This document shows positions 12,031-22,215 of a stretch of 64,000 bases of DNA, piece after piece. Source of the stretch: Trichomonas tenax (lineage: Eukaryota; Parabasalia; Trichomonadida; Trichomonadidae); assembly GCA_023091735.1 (NCBI GenBank), contig JALKBU010000169.1, forward strand, positions 1-64,000, in the 5' to 3' direction. The position numbers and the translations under genes are program-made. The notes under the pieces were generated by a model, which saw only the letters and a program-made list of their open reading frames with translations, ran no database searches and had not been told where the DNA came from. Position 1 is the stretch's first letter; each line of letters opens with the position of its first letter.

Positions 12031-12624
12031 ATGTCTGAAGTCACGCGCGTTCACGTTTGCTCGTTGAGCACGTCGACACTTCCGCGCATCCAGCAGAACA
12101 TAGACAACCGCAAAAACGACGGCGATCGTGATACACAATTTCACTTGATGTGGCTAAAAGTTGCCATGAAATTTAATATGCAACAGCAAACACAATACAT
12201 TTACGAGCATTGCGGATCTAGAGGAAAGGATCCTAAATTCAGACAAATTAGAATGCGTAGATTTTATAATCAATGGATTAGACAATGCACACGCGATGAT
12301 TGGAATGATTTACTGATTAAGGTTGTTCACCAAAATGCATTACAAAGCATCAGAGAAACAAAGGCTGAATTAATTCGCGGCAGATCTGAAATTGCTGCTC
12401 GTAATTTTACAAAGAGCGCTGTTGCAAACTTCTGCCCACTCATCAGACTTATATCTACGAAGGATGAAGATAGCTGCGATGTTGCAATTAAAAAACTCGA
12501 TCCATTATTATCTTACGAAAATCCAATAACGTGCCGTCCAGGATACAATAACCGTGGAATTGATTTCCTCGCTACAAACGCTGTTCGTACATTGTCCGAA
12601 GTCCCGCTTACAACTGTAGAATAA
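12031..12624 (+). CDS. Conserved-looking soluble protein of unknown function
   Basis: A 197-residue protein starting MSEVTRVHVCSLSTSTLPRI. I do not recognise the family. It is basic and helix-rich, with an arginine/lysine cluster (KFRQIRMRRFYNQWIRQC) in the middle and no signal peptide or membrane segment. The 5' part uses GC-richer codons (GTTCACGTTTGCTCG) than the spacers, as in expressed trichomonad genes, which argues for a real gene. The frame is open about 40 codons upstream of this ATG without another ATG, so I chose this start. A transposon-encoded or nucleic-acid-binding protein is possible given the basic patch, but nothing proves it. Confidence 0.6.
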   Translation: MSEVTRVHVCSLSTSTLPRIQQNIDNRKNDGDRDTQFHLMWLKVAMKFNMQQQTQYIYEHCGSRGKDPKFRQIRMRRFYNQWIRQCTRDDWNDLLIKVVHQNALQSIRETKAELIRGRSEIAARNFTKSAVANFCPLIRLISTKDEDSCDVAIKKLDPLLSYENPITCRPGYNNRGIDFLATNAVRTLSEVPLTTVE

Positions 12625-12980
12625 AATTTATATTTTATTTTCTGTTAAACCCCACACTCCAAATTTCACTACCTTACAACATACAACTCAGCAAAACAAC
12701 TTTTATTTCTATTCTTTATATTAAATTAAATAAAAAACAAAACTAAGTAAAATTAATTAAATTAAGCAAGCCAAAACATACTGGCTATCTAAATATGATA
12801 AAAAAATGTATTTCGGAATAAATTGAAAATATATTCAAATTTTAATCGATAATAGTTGATAATTTAAAGATGACTGAAGATTACTTTCAGATTTGAGTTA
12901 GGAATTTCATTGACAAGAGGCTCAAAAACTTATAGATGACGAAAGACAATGACTTTAAGTTTTTGTGGCACTTTTAAATG

Positions 12981-12986
12981 TCACAT
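12981..12986 (+). promoter_or_regulatory. Initiator-like TCACAT upstream of the CD2BP2-like gene
   Basis: TCACAT fits the trichomonad initiator TCA(+1)YWW and lies 30 bases before the ATG at 13013. It sits in an AT-rich leader with no competing ATG downstream of it. Confidence 0.45.
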
Positions 12987-13012
12987 TTCTATAAATTTGA
13001 CACAAAAAAATA

Positions 13013-13540
13013 ATGGAAGAGAAAAACCACAAAGAGCCAAATCCAAACAAATTTCATCAAGAAAAAACGGACCAGAATTTGATGCTTAAGATGAACATGA
13101 AGCTGGAAAAAGAACTCCAAGAAGATCTCGAACATGGAGAAGAAAGAATCGTTCTTGAAGATGGCGAAGATTACAAAGAAATCGATGGTGTTAGATTTAC
13201 TCCGTTCTCTTTGACTAAAGAACTAAAAGAGGGTTCATTTAAGAACGGAAAATACATGGATAACTCAGAAGAGGAAGATATTCAAACGTATTCTTCATCT
13301 TCTGAAGATGAAGACCCTAAAATCGATGTCAAAGATGTCCTTACTCAAATGATTGAAAAGGTGAAACCACAAAAGTCCGTAACGGACGCTTTAATAGCTG
13401 CCGATAAAGACAAAAACAGAATGGTCGCACTTACAGATTACGCAACGCAGCTTATGTTCGTTAATAGTTTCGTCAACATTTACAACATGTCTTTAAACGA
13501 ACTTCAAGAAAAACTCGACAATCTCAAGGAGTCAAAGTAG
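13013..13540 (+). CDS. CD2BP2/Lin1-like U5 snRNP protein lacking the GYF domain
   Basis: This 175-residue acidic protein matches the core of CD2BP2 (U5-52K; yeast Lin1), a nuclear U5 snRNP assembly factor. Diagnostic are GVRFTPFSLTKELKEGSF followed by NGKYMDN, equivalent to GVRITPFNLQEEMEEGHF followed by NYFLN in CD2BP2, and the downstream helices DVLTQMIEKVKPQKSVTDAL and a final NELQEKLDNL. These match the LLELLLPRETVAGAL and RERLAMRLKGL helices. A serine/acidic linker separates them. Known members end with a GYF domain of about 60 residues; here the frame stops at the point where it would begin. The next 700 bases show no GYF-like frame, so the protein appears naturally short. Confidence 0.72.
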   Translation: MEEKNHKEPNPNKFHQEKTDQNLMLKMNMKLEKELQEDLEHGEERIVLEDGEDYKEIDGVRFTPFSLTKELKEGSFKNGKYMDNSEEEDIQTYSSSSEDEDPKIDVKDVLTQMIEKVKPQKSVTDALIAADKDKNRMVALTDYATQLMFVNSFVNIYNMSLNELQEKLDNLKESK

Positions 13541-14224
13541 AACATTTCATACGCAAAACATCGAATAATCGCTTAATACAAGAAACATCTTCGTCCCAAT
13601 CACGATGTACCCTGAATGTACACTTCCTTCCCATGCTGTTCAAAACATACATACATTGTTTCTCTACATTTCGAAATATTTATAATTCGAAACATCACAC
13701 CAAAATCTGTCATGATACGTATACTAATCCATGTCTCGATCTTTAGTGGACAAAATCACTGAAATTATCGCATGATATTTTAATATAAATATTTCGAATT
13801 GATTTCTTTATGGATACACAGGCCAATACTAAAGCACTTCGGATAACTTGTCGTTTGCTTACGTATTCATACTGTTTATGTACCATTAAACTGGTGTTAG
13901 TAGTTAAATCATTACAAATAATCGTATCTTGTTAAGCATTGTGATAAACTATTTCATTGAATATTTCTATTTTTACCATTGAATGCATCACCCAGCGAAT
14001 ACAGGAGTCTTAGCCCTTATATCGAATAAGAATATAAAAAAATTATAAGATTTTTCAAATTTACTGAATGGAAATGCTTAGTGTATAAAATTAAATGTAT
14101 TCGTTGATTCATAATTGAGTGAATTTTATGAATTTTCACGAAAATTCTAAAAATGAGAAAAAAATATAAAAATATATTTCGATCTAAATATTTATTTATT
14201 TTGCCTTTAAAAATTAACGAAAAA
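13541..14224. other. AT-rich spacer without recognised gene
   Basis: No family resemblance in any frame. It includes short runs of TATAA-like sequence and the end of the CD2BP2-like transcript region. Confidence 0.45.
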
Positions 14225-14412
14225 TCACCGCCACAGTGTGTCATCCCATTCAGATGATAATTTACTTTTCATATTTTACAGAATTGATAGTTTCATTTTC
14301 TCAGATTTTGAAATTTCACTCAGAATACCACAAAACTCATGGGTTCCGTCCCATTGACTTAAATCTGCACAAATTTGCAATTCCAGACTCATCTTATCAT
14401 TTCTGTTCTTCG
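14225..14412 (-). pseudogene. Small coding-like remnant of unknown family
   Basis: On the minus strand a frame with an ATG at 14392 reads MSLELQICADLSQWDGTH and stays coding-like through an in-frame TAA at 14276-14278 to a WDDTLWR end. The amino-acid make-up is unlike random AT-rich DNA. No family is recognised. It may be a broken copy of a multigene family. Confidence 0.3.
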
Positions 14413-14636
14413 ATTGCGATAACTATATCGAAAACTTGAAATCTAAAATCTATACAGTATCTGAAAATCAAATTCGAAAAGATAGTGACGCAATGAACCA
14501 TCAAAACTTTTTTCATTTGAAGTTAAGTCACTTTTTATTCAAAACAACATTATCTCCATAATCAGAATCTAATGATATATCTAAAATAAAAATAATTTTT
14601 ATTTTATTTATTTTATTTTACAAAAAAAAACTTGAA

Positions 14637-17600
14637 ATGGAATCGAATCAATCTAAGCCAGGCACAATACAATATTACATCGGCTTGGTTTCATCCAACA
14701 TGGGTGATATGGATTCGACTTTGTTCATGATGGCTTGCAGAAGTTTTCAGAATTTTTATGAAAAGCAATTCATGCAGATTGGAGATTTAACGAATCCTCA
14801 ATACAGAATCGATGAAGCTCTGTCTGCCATCTCGTTTTCTGCTCTAAATAACACCCAACTTACAATGATTTTACTTCATCTTATTGCAATTTCGCAGGAC
14901 ACCGACAAGTCATACAAAGCGAACAGAATATGTCGTGATTTACAACCGCTGGGACCAGAAAAGAACCCATTAATCTGGGATTACTTCGAGAAGATCATTG
15001 TTTGGGCTGCGGCCACGTTAAAGGCTTCTTTTTCGTTAGTTCTTGAAACAATTATATCTAAAGCTCTCGGTTGGGTGAATAGTGACAGTGTGGATACGAA
15101 ATATCCAGGATACCGCTTATTAACAATTTTAATTACGCATTTCCCGGCTTCTCTTGAAAGCAGCATTAATCATTATCGTGCCATAGTTACAAAGGCATTC
15201 AAGAGCATGAACAAAGAGTTCTATCCGATTGCTCTTGAAGCATTAAAAGCTTTACTCACAACAGACAAAACTTCTCATCATGAAATTATCGGATTGCTCA
15301 TGAAACCGTTCAAATCAGGAAAAGTGCATAAATTCCCGGGTATATCTTTCGCTCTTTGGACAATTTTACAATTATATCCAGATGATAAAATCTACGTTAA
15401 ATTTACGTCACTACCGATCGATCAACTCTTCGGAAAAGACCAATCACAGAAACTCTGCGTTGTCCAAGCGCTTCCAATCATGATGAAAGCAGCTGGCGAT
15501 TTATTTACAAAAGAACAACTTCAAAATGTGTTTAAAGCATTCGAACCATTGCTAAAGAAGAAGTCTCCTGGTAGAAATGAGGCTCTTCTCGCGTTCGCAA
15601 AGTTCATTTTCGAAAAAGGCATCGAAAACATTGCAGAAGATATCGATTTTGTTAAGAAATGCCGCAAGGAAGTTATTGAGCTTGTCGATTCTCCTGAAGC
15701 TGCGGCTGCCTTGCTCGCTTCAGATATGTTCAGACAAGATCACCTCGCTGGAGACTCTTCAAAGATCTTCAACCAATACTCTTCACTCGCGCTCTCTGAA
15801 GCTATCAAAGGCTTCCTTAAGAATATTCCTGCTTTCTCAGATGTCATTTACAAGAACGTCGTTCTTTACTCAAACGATGTTCTTCTCAGCTTAGGATCTC
15901 CATTCGAGAAAGTCATCAACTTATTCATGATTTTGAACGATTTGAACGTCCCAGCCAGCAATTTCTCCCCTGCTTTGGCTTTGGAGTTCTCCGCTCACCT
16001 CGGATCACGTTCGAGAGAAGTTAGAATCGCTTGCGTTAGATTCTTGCTTAAATACATTCGCGAATGCCAGGCAATTGAAGTCATTCAGAGAGTTATTTCA
16101 TTCGTTACCACAGAATCGAACCCAGAAATTCGTCTCGAGATCCTTAACAATCTTACAATCGAACAAAGCAATTATTCAATCGTTGTTGCTATTGAAGCAT
16201 TACTTCACGACTTGGATCCAGCAATTGCTTCTAAGGCATTCGAAATCATGGTCAAGATGTGTGATCATTATGCTGTTCCTAACATCGTTTCCACAGTTTT
16301 GTCCGAGAAACTCAAGTATCTTCAGAACACACCAGAAATCTTGAAGGAGGACATAGAGCCATTCAGATTTATTGCTATTGCCGCTTACGCTGATCCACCA
16401 CATAAATACTCAGCAAACGCACAACAAGTTTTGTCTCCATTCACACAGTTCTTGATCAAGCACCTTTTGGCTTCAAAGAAGAGACTTGCTGCAGGTTCCC
16501 TTCAGCTTCTTGCTATGCTTTTGCCAAACGCTTCTGTTTCCTTCAGCGTTCCATTGCTCGTTCAGCACATCGAAGCTTCACTTTTGCCGCACTCTTCATA
16601 CTTGAGATTAAGTGCTGCTTTGGACCTTATGTATGCTGCTCTCAAGTACACAGATCTCAGGCACAATCTCGTTGAGCAATATTCCCCATTGTTGGCCAAA
16701 TTCATGACAATCACAAACATGTCTAAGAATGCAGTCGACAGAAAGCGATTACTGAACGTTCTCGGACTTATCGGTGCACCAAAGCCATCATTAGTTCTTA
16801 ATTGGCTCATGAACGATAAGACAGAGTCTTCCAGCAGTGTTAACTCTCCGAACATCTTCATCACAAGGAGTGAATCCAATGATCCATATAAATCATTGTT
16901 ATCAGCATCTATCGGTGTTGGCTTGATCAACATTCTCGATATTCTCGGTGATGAAAGCCTCGCCACACTTCACTCCATTGCTATCGAAGCTTTGATCAAG
17001 TTCCTCAAGGCACATAGAGCTCTTTCTGATGACTTCGAAACACTCCTCATGGCCAGAGTTGAGCAATTGCTGCAGTCTCGTGGTACATCCACATTGTCTG
17101 TTTTGCTCACAAACATGGCTACATTGGTTACATCTCTTGGTCCAAGATTCAAGCCACTCGTCGGCAACGTTATTGATTTGATCTGCGAGCAGTGGGGCAA
17201 GATTGATCCTGTTACATTCACAAGAACAACAGAATGGCTCGCCATCTCTCTTCCAAAGGTTTTTGTGAATTATCTACCAAGAATCGCAATGCTTTTCACG
17301 AAGGATTTACAGGTTCTTCCAGCAAAGTCTGTCCAGACAATTCTTTCTTGCTTAGTTTCATTCGGTTCTCTCTTGGCTCAGGTTGATCACATGATTATCC
17401 CACCAATTTTGGACTGGATCACAGATAACGCAACAAACACAGCTGATTGTTCTCAGGTATTGATCAGATTCAAGCAGATCTGTATCATGGCAGGCACACA
17501 GAAGTTCGCTGGTCCAATTTATTCCACATTGATGTTAGCAACAAAGCTCAACAAGGAATTGCACAACGCATGCTTGGATGTCATCTTTGTCGTCAGCTGC

Positions 17601-20600
17601 CAGATCGGAACACAGTTCAGCTTCCACAAGCAGATCTTGCAGGAAGTCTTCGATTTCACAAAGATCCCAGACTTCTCATTGGTTGCTGCTTTGTTGGAAA
17701 TGGGCGGAAATCTTCCACAGTCAATTCTCGAGAAAGTTATGTCAACAAGCGACAGAAGAATCAGAGCTCAAACAGCACCAAAGCCAAATGCAGTCTCCAC
17801 ACAACCAATTCATGATGTTCCAGAGTTCACAATTCCAAACACGAGCTACTCAGAGTCCAACTGGATCACGTGGTACAACGAAATCAGCGCTATCTGCTTC
17901 AATGAGAGCCCATCTAAGGCCGTCTGCGCTTGCAACCAGATCGTTGAGAGACACACACCAGCTCACGATTCATTGTTCCCTGTTGCCTTTGCTATCTATT
18001 ACTTTGCAGCTGAGCACAAGGGTGATGACAGAATCCAGCAGATCATGAAGAACGTCTTCAAGTCCACATCAATCCCACGTCACATTTTGAAGCACTTCCT
18101 TGGCGTTATAGAACTCATTGAAGTCTGCGGAGCTAACATCCCAATCAACATTCAGTCTGTCAAAGCGCGTGCTCAGGGTGTCAACAACATTGCTCAGGCA
18201 CTCAGATTCGCTGAAAAGATGTTCGATGATGGACAGGAAGAAGTTTCTGAAGATTTGATTTTCCTCAACCAGCAACTTGGTCTTCCACTTGCTGCCAATG
18301 GTATTCTCAGAGTTTCATCACAGCGTGCAGGAGCACAAGGAGACCTTGCTGAGAGACTTGGACTTTGGGATGATGCTTTGCAAATGTACAACGAGAAGCT
18401 CAAAGAGGATCCAAACAACCAGCGCTACATCATCGGTAGACTCACTTGCCTTAATGAGCTTGCAAGGTTCAAGGAGCTCAAGGAAGCAGTCAAAGATGAT
18501 CCAAGAAACAGATTCTTCTTAGGATCTGCTGCATACCATCTTTTCGATGATGAGACATTCATGAATGTCGCCAAAGAAATTTCGCCAAAGTCTCGTGTTC
18601 CTTATGATTTGTTCCTTGCATTGATCTATTCCATCATGGCGAAGGACTTCAACACATCTCAGGACATCGTCCAGAGATTGCACGAGGCAAAGGTTGACAA
18701 GATCTTCCCAATGATTTACGAAGATTACGAACGTGCTTACGATGATACATCTCTCATCTCCATCACACAGGAACTCAACGAAATCATCCAGTACATCCAT
18801 GCAAGAGATCACGCGAGCCAACCAAATCCATCAGAAGTCCACATCTCTGAAAACGTTATGCAGAGAATCAAGAACAGATGGAAATATAGATTCCAGTTCC
18901 TCCCAGACAAGCCAACTGTTCTCTTCCAGCACATCAGAGTCCAGAGCTTAGTCTTGAAGTTCGAAGATCTTCGCGCTCAGTACCTTCAGTATCTCGACTG
19001 CGCTATTCGACATGGAGAGTCCAATCTTGTCCTTCTTGAGTCAACGCTGGATTATCTTCTCAAGGATCATCCGAATGACAGAGATCTGAGATTCCATGCA
19101 GCTCGTCTCCAGTGGATGAAAGGTGATCACAAGGAAGCTTACTTCAGACTCGATAACCTCTCCAAGGAGGGCGGCGACAACGTCGGACTCATCGAGTTGA
19201 CACTCTCTAACTGGCACATGAGCGAAGGAAAGCCAGAGCAGGCAATCGCACACATCTCAGAAGCAGTTAGAAACCTTCCACAGAGTGCTTCTGCATGGAA
19301 CGCTTCTTCATTGATCAACATGGAAATGTTCGAAATGACAAAGCAGGATTCATTCATTGTCAGAGCTATTGAACAAGCATTCAACGGCTTAAGCAACTCC
19401 GTCAATGATCCACTTTCATTCACACTGCGTATTCTTTCCATCCTGTTCAACAACAGGAACACAAAGATCTATGACATCTTCGAACAGAGAATCGGATCTA
19501 TTCCAGTCCACGTTTGGATCGACGTCCTTCCACAGATCATTGCTCGTGCTTCTACAGATGATGACAAGTTGAGATACATCATCACAAAGCTTCTTGCAAG
19601 TGTCGCCAAGCAGCATCCACACGTTATGTTGTACTCTCTCATGGTGCCTTTCAGAGATGACAAGACATCAAGGCAGAAGGTTGCTGCACAGATTATGGAT
19701 CTCCTTCATAACGATTATCCAGAGATCTATCAAGGAATGATGACAGTCACAGACGAAATGATTAAAGTTGCAGTCACATGGTGGGAGTTGTGGTTCGGAA
19801 CACTCGATGAAGCATCTCGCGCTTACTTGTTGCGCAATGATATTCCAGAAATGATTTCTCTCCTTGAGCCACTCAACGAAGCCATCGCAGGATCAGCAAC
19901 AACATTCTTCGAGACATCATTCCTTGCTTCATTCGGCAGCTCTCTTGCTACGGCTGCTGCATACATCAAGGAATACAAGCAGGCAAACGATGAGCAGTGC
20001 GTTTTGCAGGCATGGCAGATCTACTACAGCGTTTACCAGGATCTCAAGCCAATCGTTAACGCAATGTCTAGAATTCCATTAACTGATGCTTCACCAATCC
20101 TCAACTCCATCAGATCTTCTTCTATTATCGTTCCAGGCACATATCAGTACGGACAGCCGATGATTAAACTTTCTTCATTCGACCGCGAATTGACAGTTAT
20201 GAAGTCAAAGCAGCGCCCGAGAAGAATGGTTATGTTCGGCGACGATGGTAAGAAGTACACATTCCTTCTCAAGGCTCACGAAGATACAAGGCTTGATGAG
20301 CGTGTTATGCAGCTCTTCGGCTTCATCAACACACTCGTTGACCACAGTGATATCCCTATGAAGAACCACCTCGACATCACGACATACAAAGTTATTCCTC
20401 TCACAACAAGTGTCGGCCTCATTGGTTGGGTCCCAGGATGCACAACAGTCTACGACCAGATCAAGATGCGTCGTGAAAAGGCGGGTATTTCACTCGAAAT
20501 CGAATGCCAGACAACATACAAGGCAGCACCAAACTTCGAACAACTCGAGCTCGAAGACAAACTCTTCGCTTTCAAGCGTGGTCTCAATGCCACAAAGGGT

Positions 20601-21206
20601 GACGACCTCAAGATTTTGATGCTCGCCAACGCTATCGATTCATCACATTGGATCAAGCGCAGAACAGCTTATTCGACATCTCTCGCCATGACATCAATGT
20701 CAGGTTACATTCTTGGTCTCGGTGACAGACACTTGTGCAACATCATGATTAAGCAGAAGTCAGCCAAACTCGTTCACATCGACTTCGGTGATTGCTTCGA
20801 AGTTGCTCAGCACAGAGAGAAAGCTCCAGAAAAAGTTCCATTCAGACTCACAAGAATCCTCACAAACGCCCTCGAAGTTTCAAGAATCGAAGGCACATTC
20901 AGAAGCTGCTGCGAGAACGTCATCACACTTATGCGCAGAAACAGCGAAACAATCAACGGTATTCTTGAAGTCTTCGTTTACGATCCACTCCAGCAATGGA
21001 TTGAGGCTGCTAAGGCAGACACAAAATCAGATTCGAACGATGGTGGCGCAAAGGTCATCATCAGCCGCATCAAGGACAAACTCTCAGGCAAAGACTTCAC
21101 CACCGAGAAGCTCAACGTCGAAGAACAAGTTAACAGGCTGATCAACCAGGCCACAGATCAGTATAACCTTTGCCAGATGTTCAAGGGTTGGCATGCATGG
21201 TGGTAA
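14637..21206 (+). CDS. TOR: TOR serine/threonine kinase (PIKK family)
   Basis: A 2189-residue PIKK with full TOR layout; TOR links nutrient state to growth through TORC1/TORC2. HEAT-like helices fill the first ~1100 residues. A FAT region follows (about 1120-1690, with ERLGLWDDALQMYNEKLKEDP). The FRB domain is at about 1711-1810 (WWELWFGTLDEASRAYL, then AWQIYYSVYQ). The kinase domain starts near 1845 (SKQRPRRMVMFG, LIGWVPGC), with catalytic GLGDRH at 2027-2032 and HIDFGD at 2047-2052 intact, followed by EKVPFRLTRI. A FATC tail ends GWHAWW. The FRB and kinase blocks match TOR rather than ATM, ATR, DNA-PK or TRRAP. It is somewhat shorter than yeast or human TOR. In the FRB the mTOR F2039 position is Leu and F2108 is Tyr. 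Codon use shifts to GC-richer in the second half. Confidence 0.96.
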   Translation: MESNQSKPGTIQYYIGLVSSNMGDMDSTLFMMACRSFQNFYEKQFMQIGDLTNPQYRIDEALSAISFSALNNTQLTMILLHLIAISQDTDKSYKANRICRDLQPLGPEKNPLIWDYFEKIIVWAAATLKASFSLVLETIISKALGWVNSDSVDTKYPGYRLLTILITHFPASLESSINHYRAIVTKAFKSMNKEFYPIALEALKALLTTDKTSHHEIIGLLMKPFKSGKVHKFPGISFALWTILQLYPDDKIYVKFTSLPIDQLFGKDQSQKLCVVQALPIMMKAAGDLFTKEQLQNVFKAFEPLLKKKSPGRNEALLAFAKFIFEKGIENIAEDIDFVKKCRKEVIELVDSPEAAAALLASDMFRQDHLAGDSSKIFNQYSSLALSEAIKGFLKNIPAFSDVIYKNVVLYSNDVLLSLGSPFEKVINLFMILNDLNVPASNFSPALALEFSAHLGSRSREVRIACVRFLLKYIRECQAIEVIQRVISFVTTESNPEIRLEILNNLTIEQSNYSIVVAIEALLHDLDPAIASKAFEIMVKMCDHYAVPNIVSTVLSEKLKYLQNTPEILKEDIEPFRFIAIAAYADPPHKYSANAQQVLSPFTQFLIKHLLASKKRLAAGSLQLLAMLLPNASVSFSVPLLVQHIEASLLPHSSYLRLSAALDLMYAALKYTDLRHNLVEQYSPLLAKFMTITNMSKNAVDRKRLLNVLGLIGAPKPSLVLNWLMNDKTESSSSVNSPNIFITRSESNDPYKSLLSASIGVGLINILDILGDESLATLHSIAIEALIKFLKAHRALSDDFETLLMARVEQLLQSRGTSTLSVLLTNMATLVTSLGPRFKPLVGNVIDLICEQWGKIDPVTFTRTTEWLAISLPKVFVNYLPRIAMLFTKDLQVLPAKSVQTILSCLVSFGSLLAQVDHMIIPPILDWITDNATNTADCSQVLIRFKQICIMAGTQKFAGPIYSTLMLATKLNKELHNACLDVIFVVSCQIGTQFSFHKQILQEVFDFTKIPDFSLVAALLEMGGNLPQSILEKVMSTSDRRIRAQTAPKPNAVSTQPIHDVPEFTIPNTSYSESNWITWYNEISAICFNESPSKAVCACNQIVERHTPAHDSLFPVAFAIYYFAAEHKGDDRIQQIMKNVFKSTSIPRHILKHFLGVIELIEVCGANIPINIQSVKARAQGVNNIAQALRFAEKMFDDGQEEVSEDLIFLNQQLGLPLAANGILRVSSQRAGAQGDLAERLGLWDDALQMYNEKLKEDPNNQRYIIGRLTCLNELARFKELKEAVKDDPRNRFFLGSAAYHLFDDETFMNVAKEISPKSRVPYDLFLALIYSIMAKDFNTSQDIVQRLHEAKVDKIFPMIYEDYERAYDDTSLISITQELNEIIQYIHARDHASQPNPSEVHISENVMQRIKNRWKYRFQFLPDKPTVLFQHIRVQSLVLKFEDLRAQYLQYLDCAIRHGESNLVLLESTLDYLLKDHPNDRDLRFHAARLQWMKGDHKEAYFRLDNLSKEGGDNVGLIELTLSNWHMSEGKPEQAIAHISEAVRNLPQSASAWNASSLINMEMFEMTKQDSFIVRAIEQAFNGLSNSVNDPLSFTLRILSILFNNRNTKIYDIFEQRIGSIPVHVWIDVLPQIIARASTDDDKLRYIITKLLASVAKQHPHVMLYSLMVPFRDDKTSRQKVAAQIMDLLHNDYPEIYQGMMTVTDEMIKVAVTWWELWFGTLDEASRAYLLRNDIPEMISLLEPLNEAIAGSATTFFETSFLASFGSSLATAAAYIKEYKQANDEQCVLQAWQIYYSVYQDLKPIVNAMSRIPLTDASPILNSIRSSSIIVPGTYQYGQPMIKLSSFDRELTVMKSKQRPRRMVMFGDDGKKYTFLLKAHEDTRLDERVMQLFGFINTLVDHSDIPMKNHLDITTYKVIPLTTSVGLIGWVPGCTTVYDQIKMRREKAGISLEIECQTTYKAAPNFEQLELEDKLFAFKRGLNATKGDDLKILMLANAIDSSHWIKRRTAYSTSLAMTSMSGYILGLGDRHLCNIMIKQKSAKLVHIDFGDCFEVAQHREKAPEKVPFRLTRILTNALEVSRIEGTFRSCCENVITLMRRNSETINGILEVFVYDPLQQWIEAAKADTKSDSNDGGAKVIISRIKDKLSGKDFTTEKLNVEEQVNRLINQATDQYNLCQMFKGWHAWW

Positions 21207-21330
21207 TTTGTACCATTGTATCAACTCCGGATTTTTATTAAACTATAATTTTTTTATTTAATCAAAACTATAAATAAATACATAAGAAGCCATCGAATTT
21301 CCAAAATAAATAAAAGATTTTTAAATATCT

Positions 21331-21851
21331 TCATTTCTTATTTTCAGCAGAGAAATGCTTATTTTTAAAATCAAATGTTTTTATATCATTTTGGCATATA
21401 AAAATTATTGTTACTTTTAGATGTTCAAGCATAATATCCTCGATTGGAATAGATTCGGAAAAAGGTGTTATCCCATTTGCACGATAGTAATCTAAACTTT
21501 TTGGTAATGAATCATTAATTGAATAATTCATGCTTATAGCATTCATTGGAATAGGACTGTTATCAATCACATTAAACTTATTGAATGTATTCGAACACAC
21601 TCCATCTGTTTTTTTTCACAAGAATATAATGTTATTGTTCGATTTTGCCCATAACTTATGACTTGAGAAAGATCTATTTTGCCCGTGAATTTATCCTTCG
21701 CATCATTGAGTAATACATATGTTGGAGTTTGATTCCCATCGAAATATGCAACAGTAGCTGTAAGTTCAACCGTTCCCGAAACTTCCATTGTGTGATTTAT
21801 ACCCTTGATGTAGTTTCCTTCTAAGTTGCTAATAGACATTTCTAAACCCAT
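21331..21851 (-). pseudogene. Surface-protein-like fragment with one frameshift
   Basis: Two minus-strand frames join at an A8 run (plus-strand T8 at about 21609-21616). One extra base there would make one open frame of about 173 residues. The first part has a beta-rich repeat (VELTATVAYFDGN, TYVLLNDAKDKFTGKIDL, SYGQNRTITLYSC) and the second continues with NKFNVIDNSPIP. This pattern resembles the Ig-like extracellular repeats of large trichomonad surface proteins, but no signal peptide or membrane anchor is present, so it looks like a detached piece. The single homopolymer lesion could be sequence error rather than decay. Confidence 0.5.
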
Positions 21852-22215
21852 TTAGTTCTTTCGCTTTATTACATTCATTTTTCTTGCAACATTAAAAATG
21901 AAAATGAAATCGACACTTTTATTCCATAAAACATAAAATCTTCGATCAAAGGGTATAACAGAATCATTTCATCGATTATGGATTTCGTACTTTGTCACAT
22001 TTTTAACTGAATTTTGATCGAATATAAAAACTACAATAATGTGTTTTTATATCAGAATTTACGACTTTTATTTTTGACAATGCATCTGATTTTATTGAAT
22101 TTTTAAACTTAAAATTTTGAAGTAATAATCGACATTATTGCATAAATAATCTTTTATGTTATTCATTTTTGGAAACTTTTGTAAAGAAAAAAGTCAAGAA
22201 TCAATCAATGAGATT
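21852..22215. other. AT-rich spacer
   Basis: No gene, RNA or repeat recognised between the surface-protein fragment and the ankyrin pseudogene. Confidence 0.5.

Noticed and set aside
16562..20656. Numerous frames inside the TOR gene on both strands
   Set aside because: They are out-of-frame readings of a strongly supported gene; none resembles a protein family.
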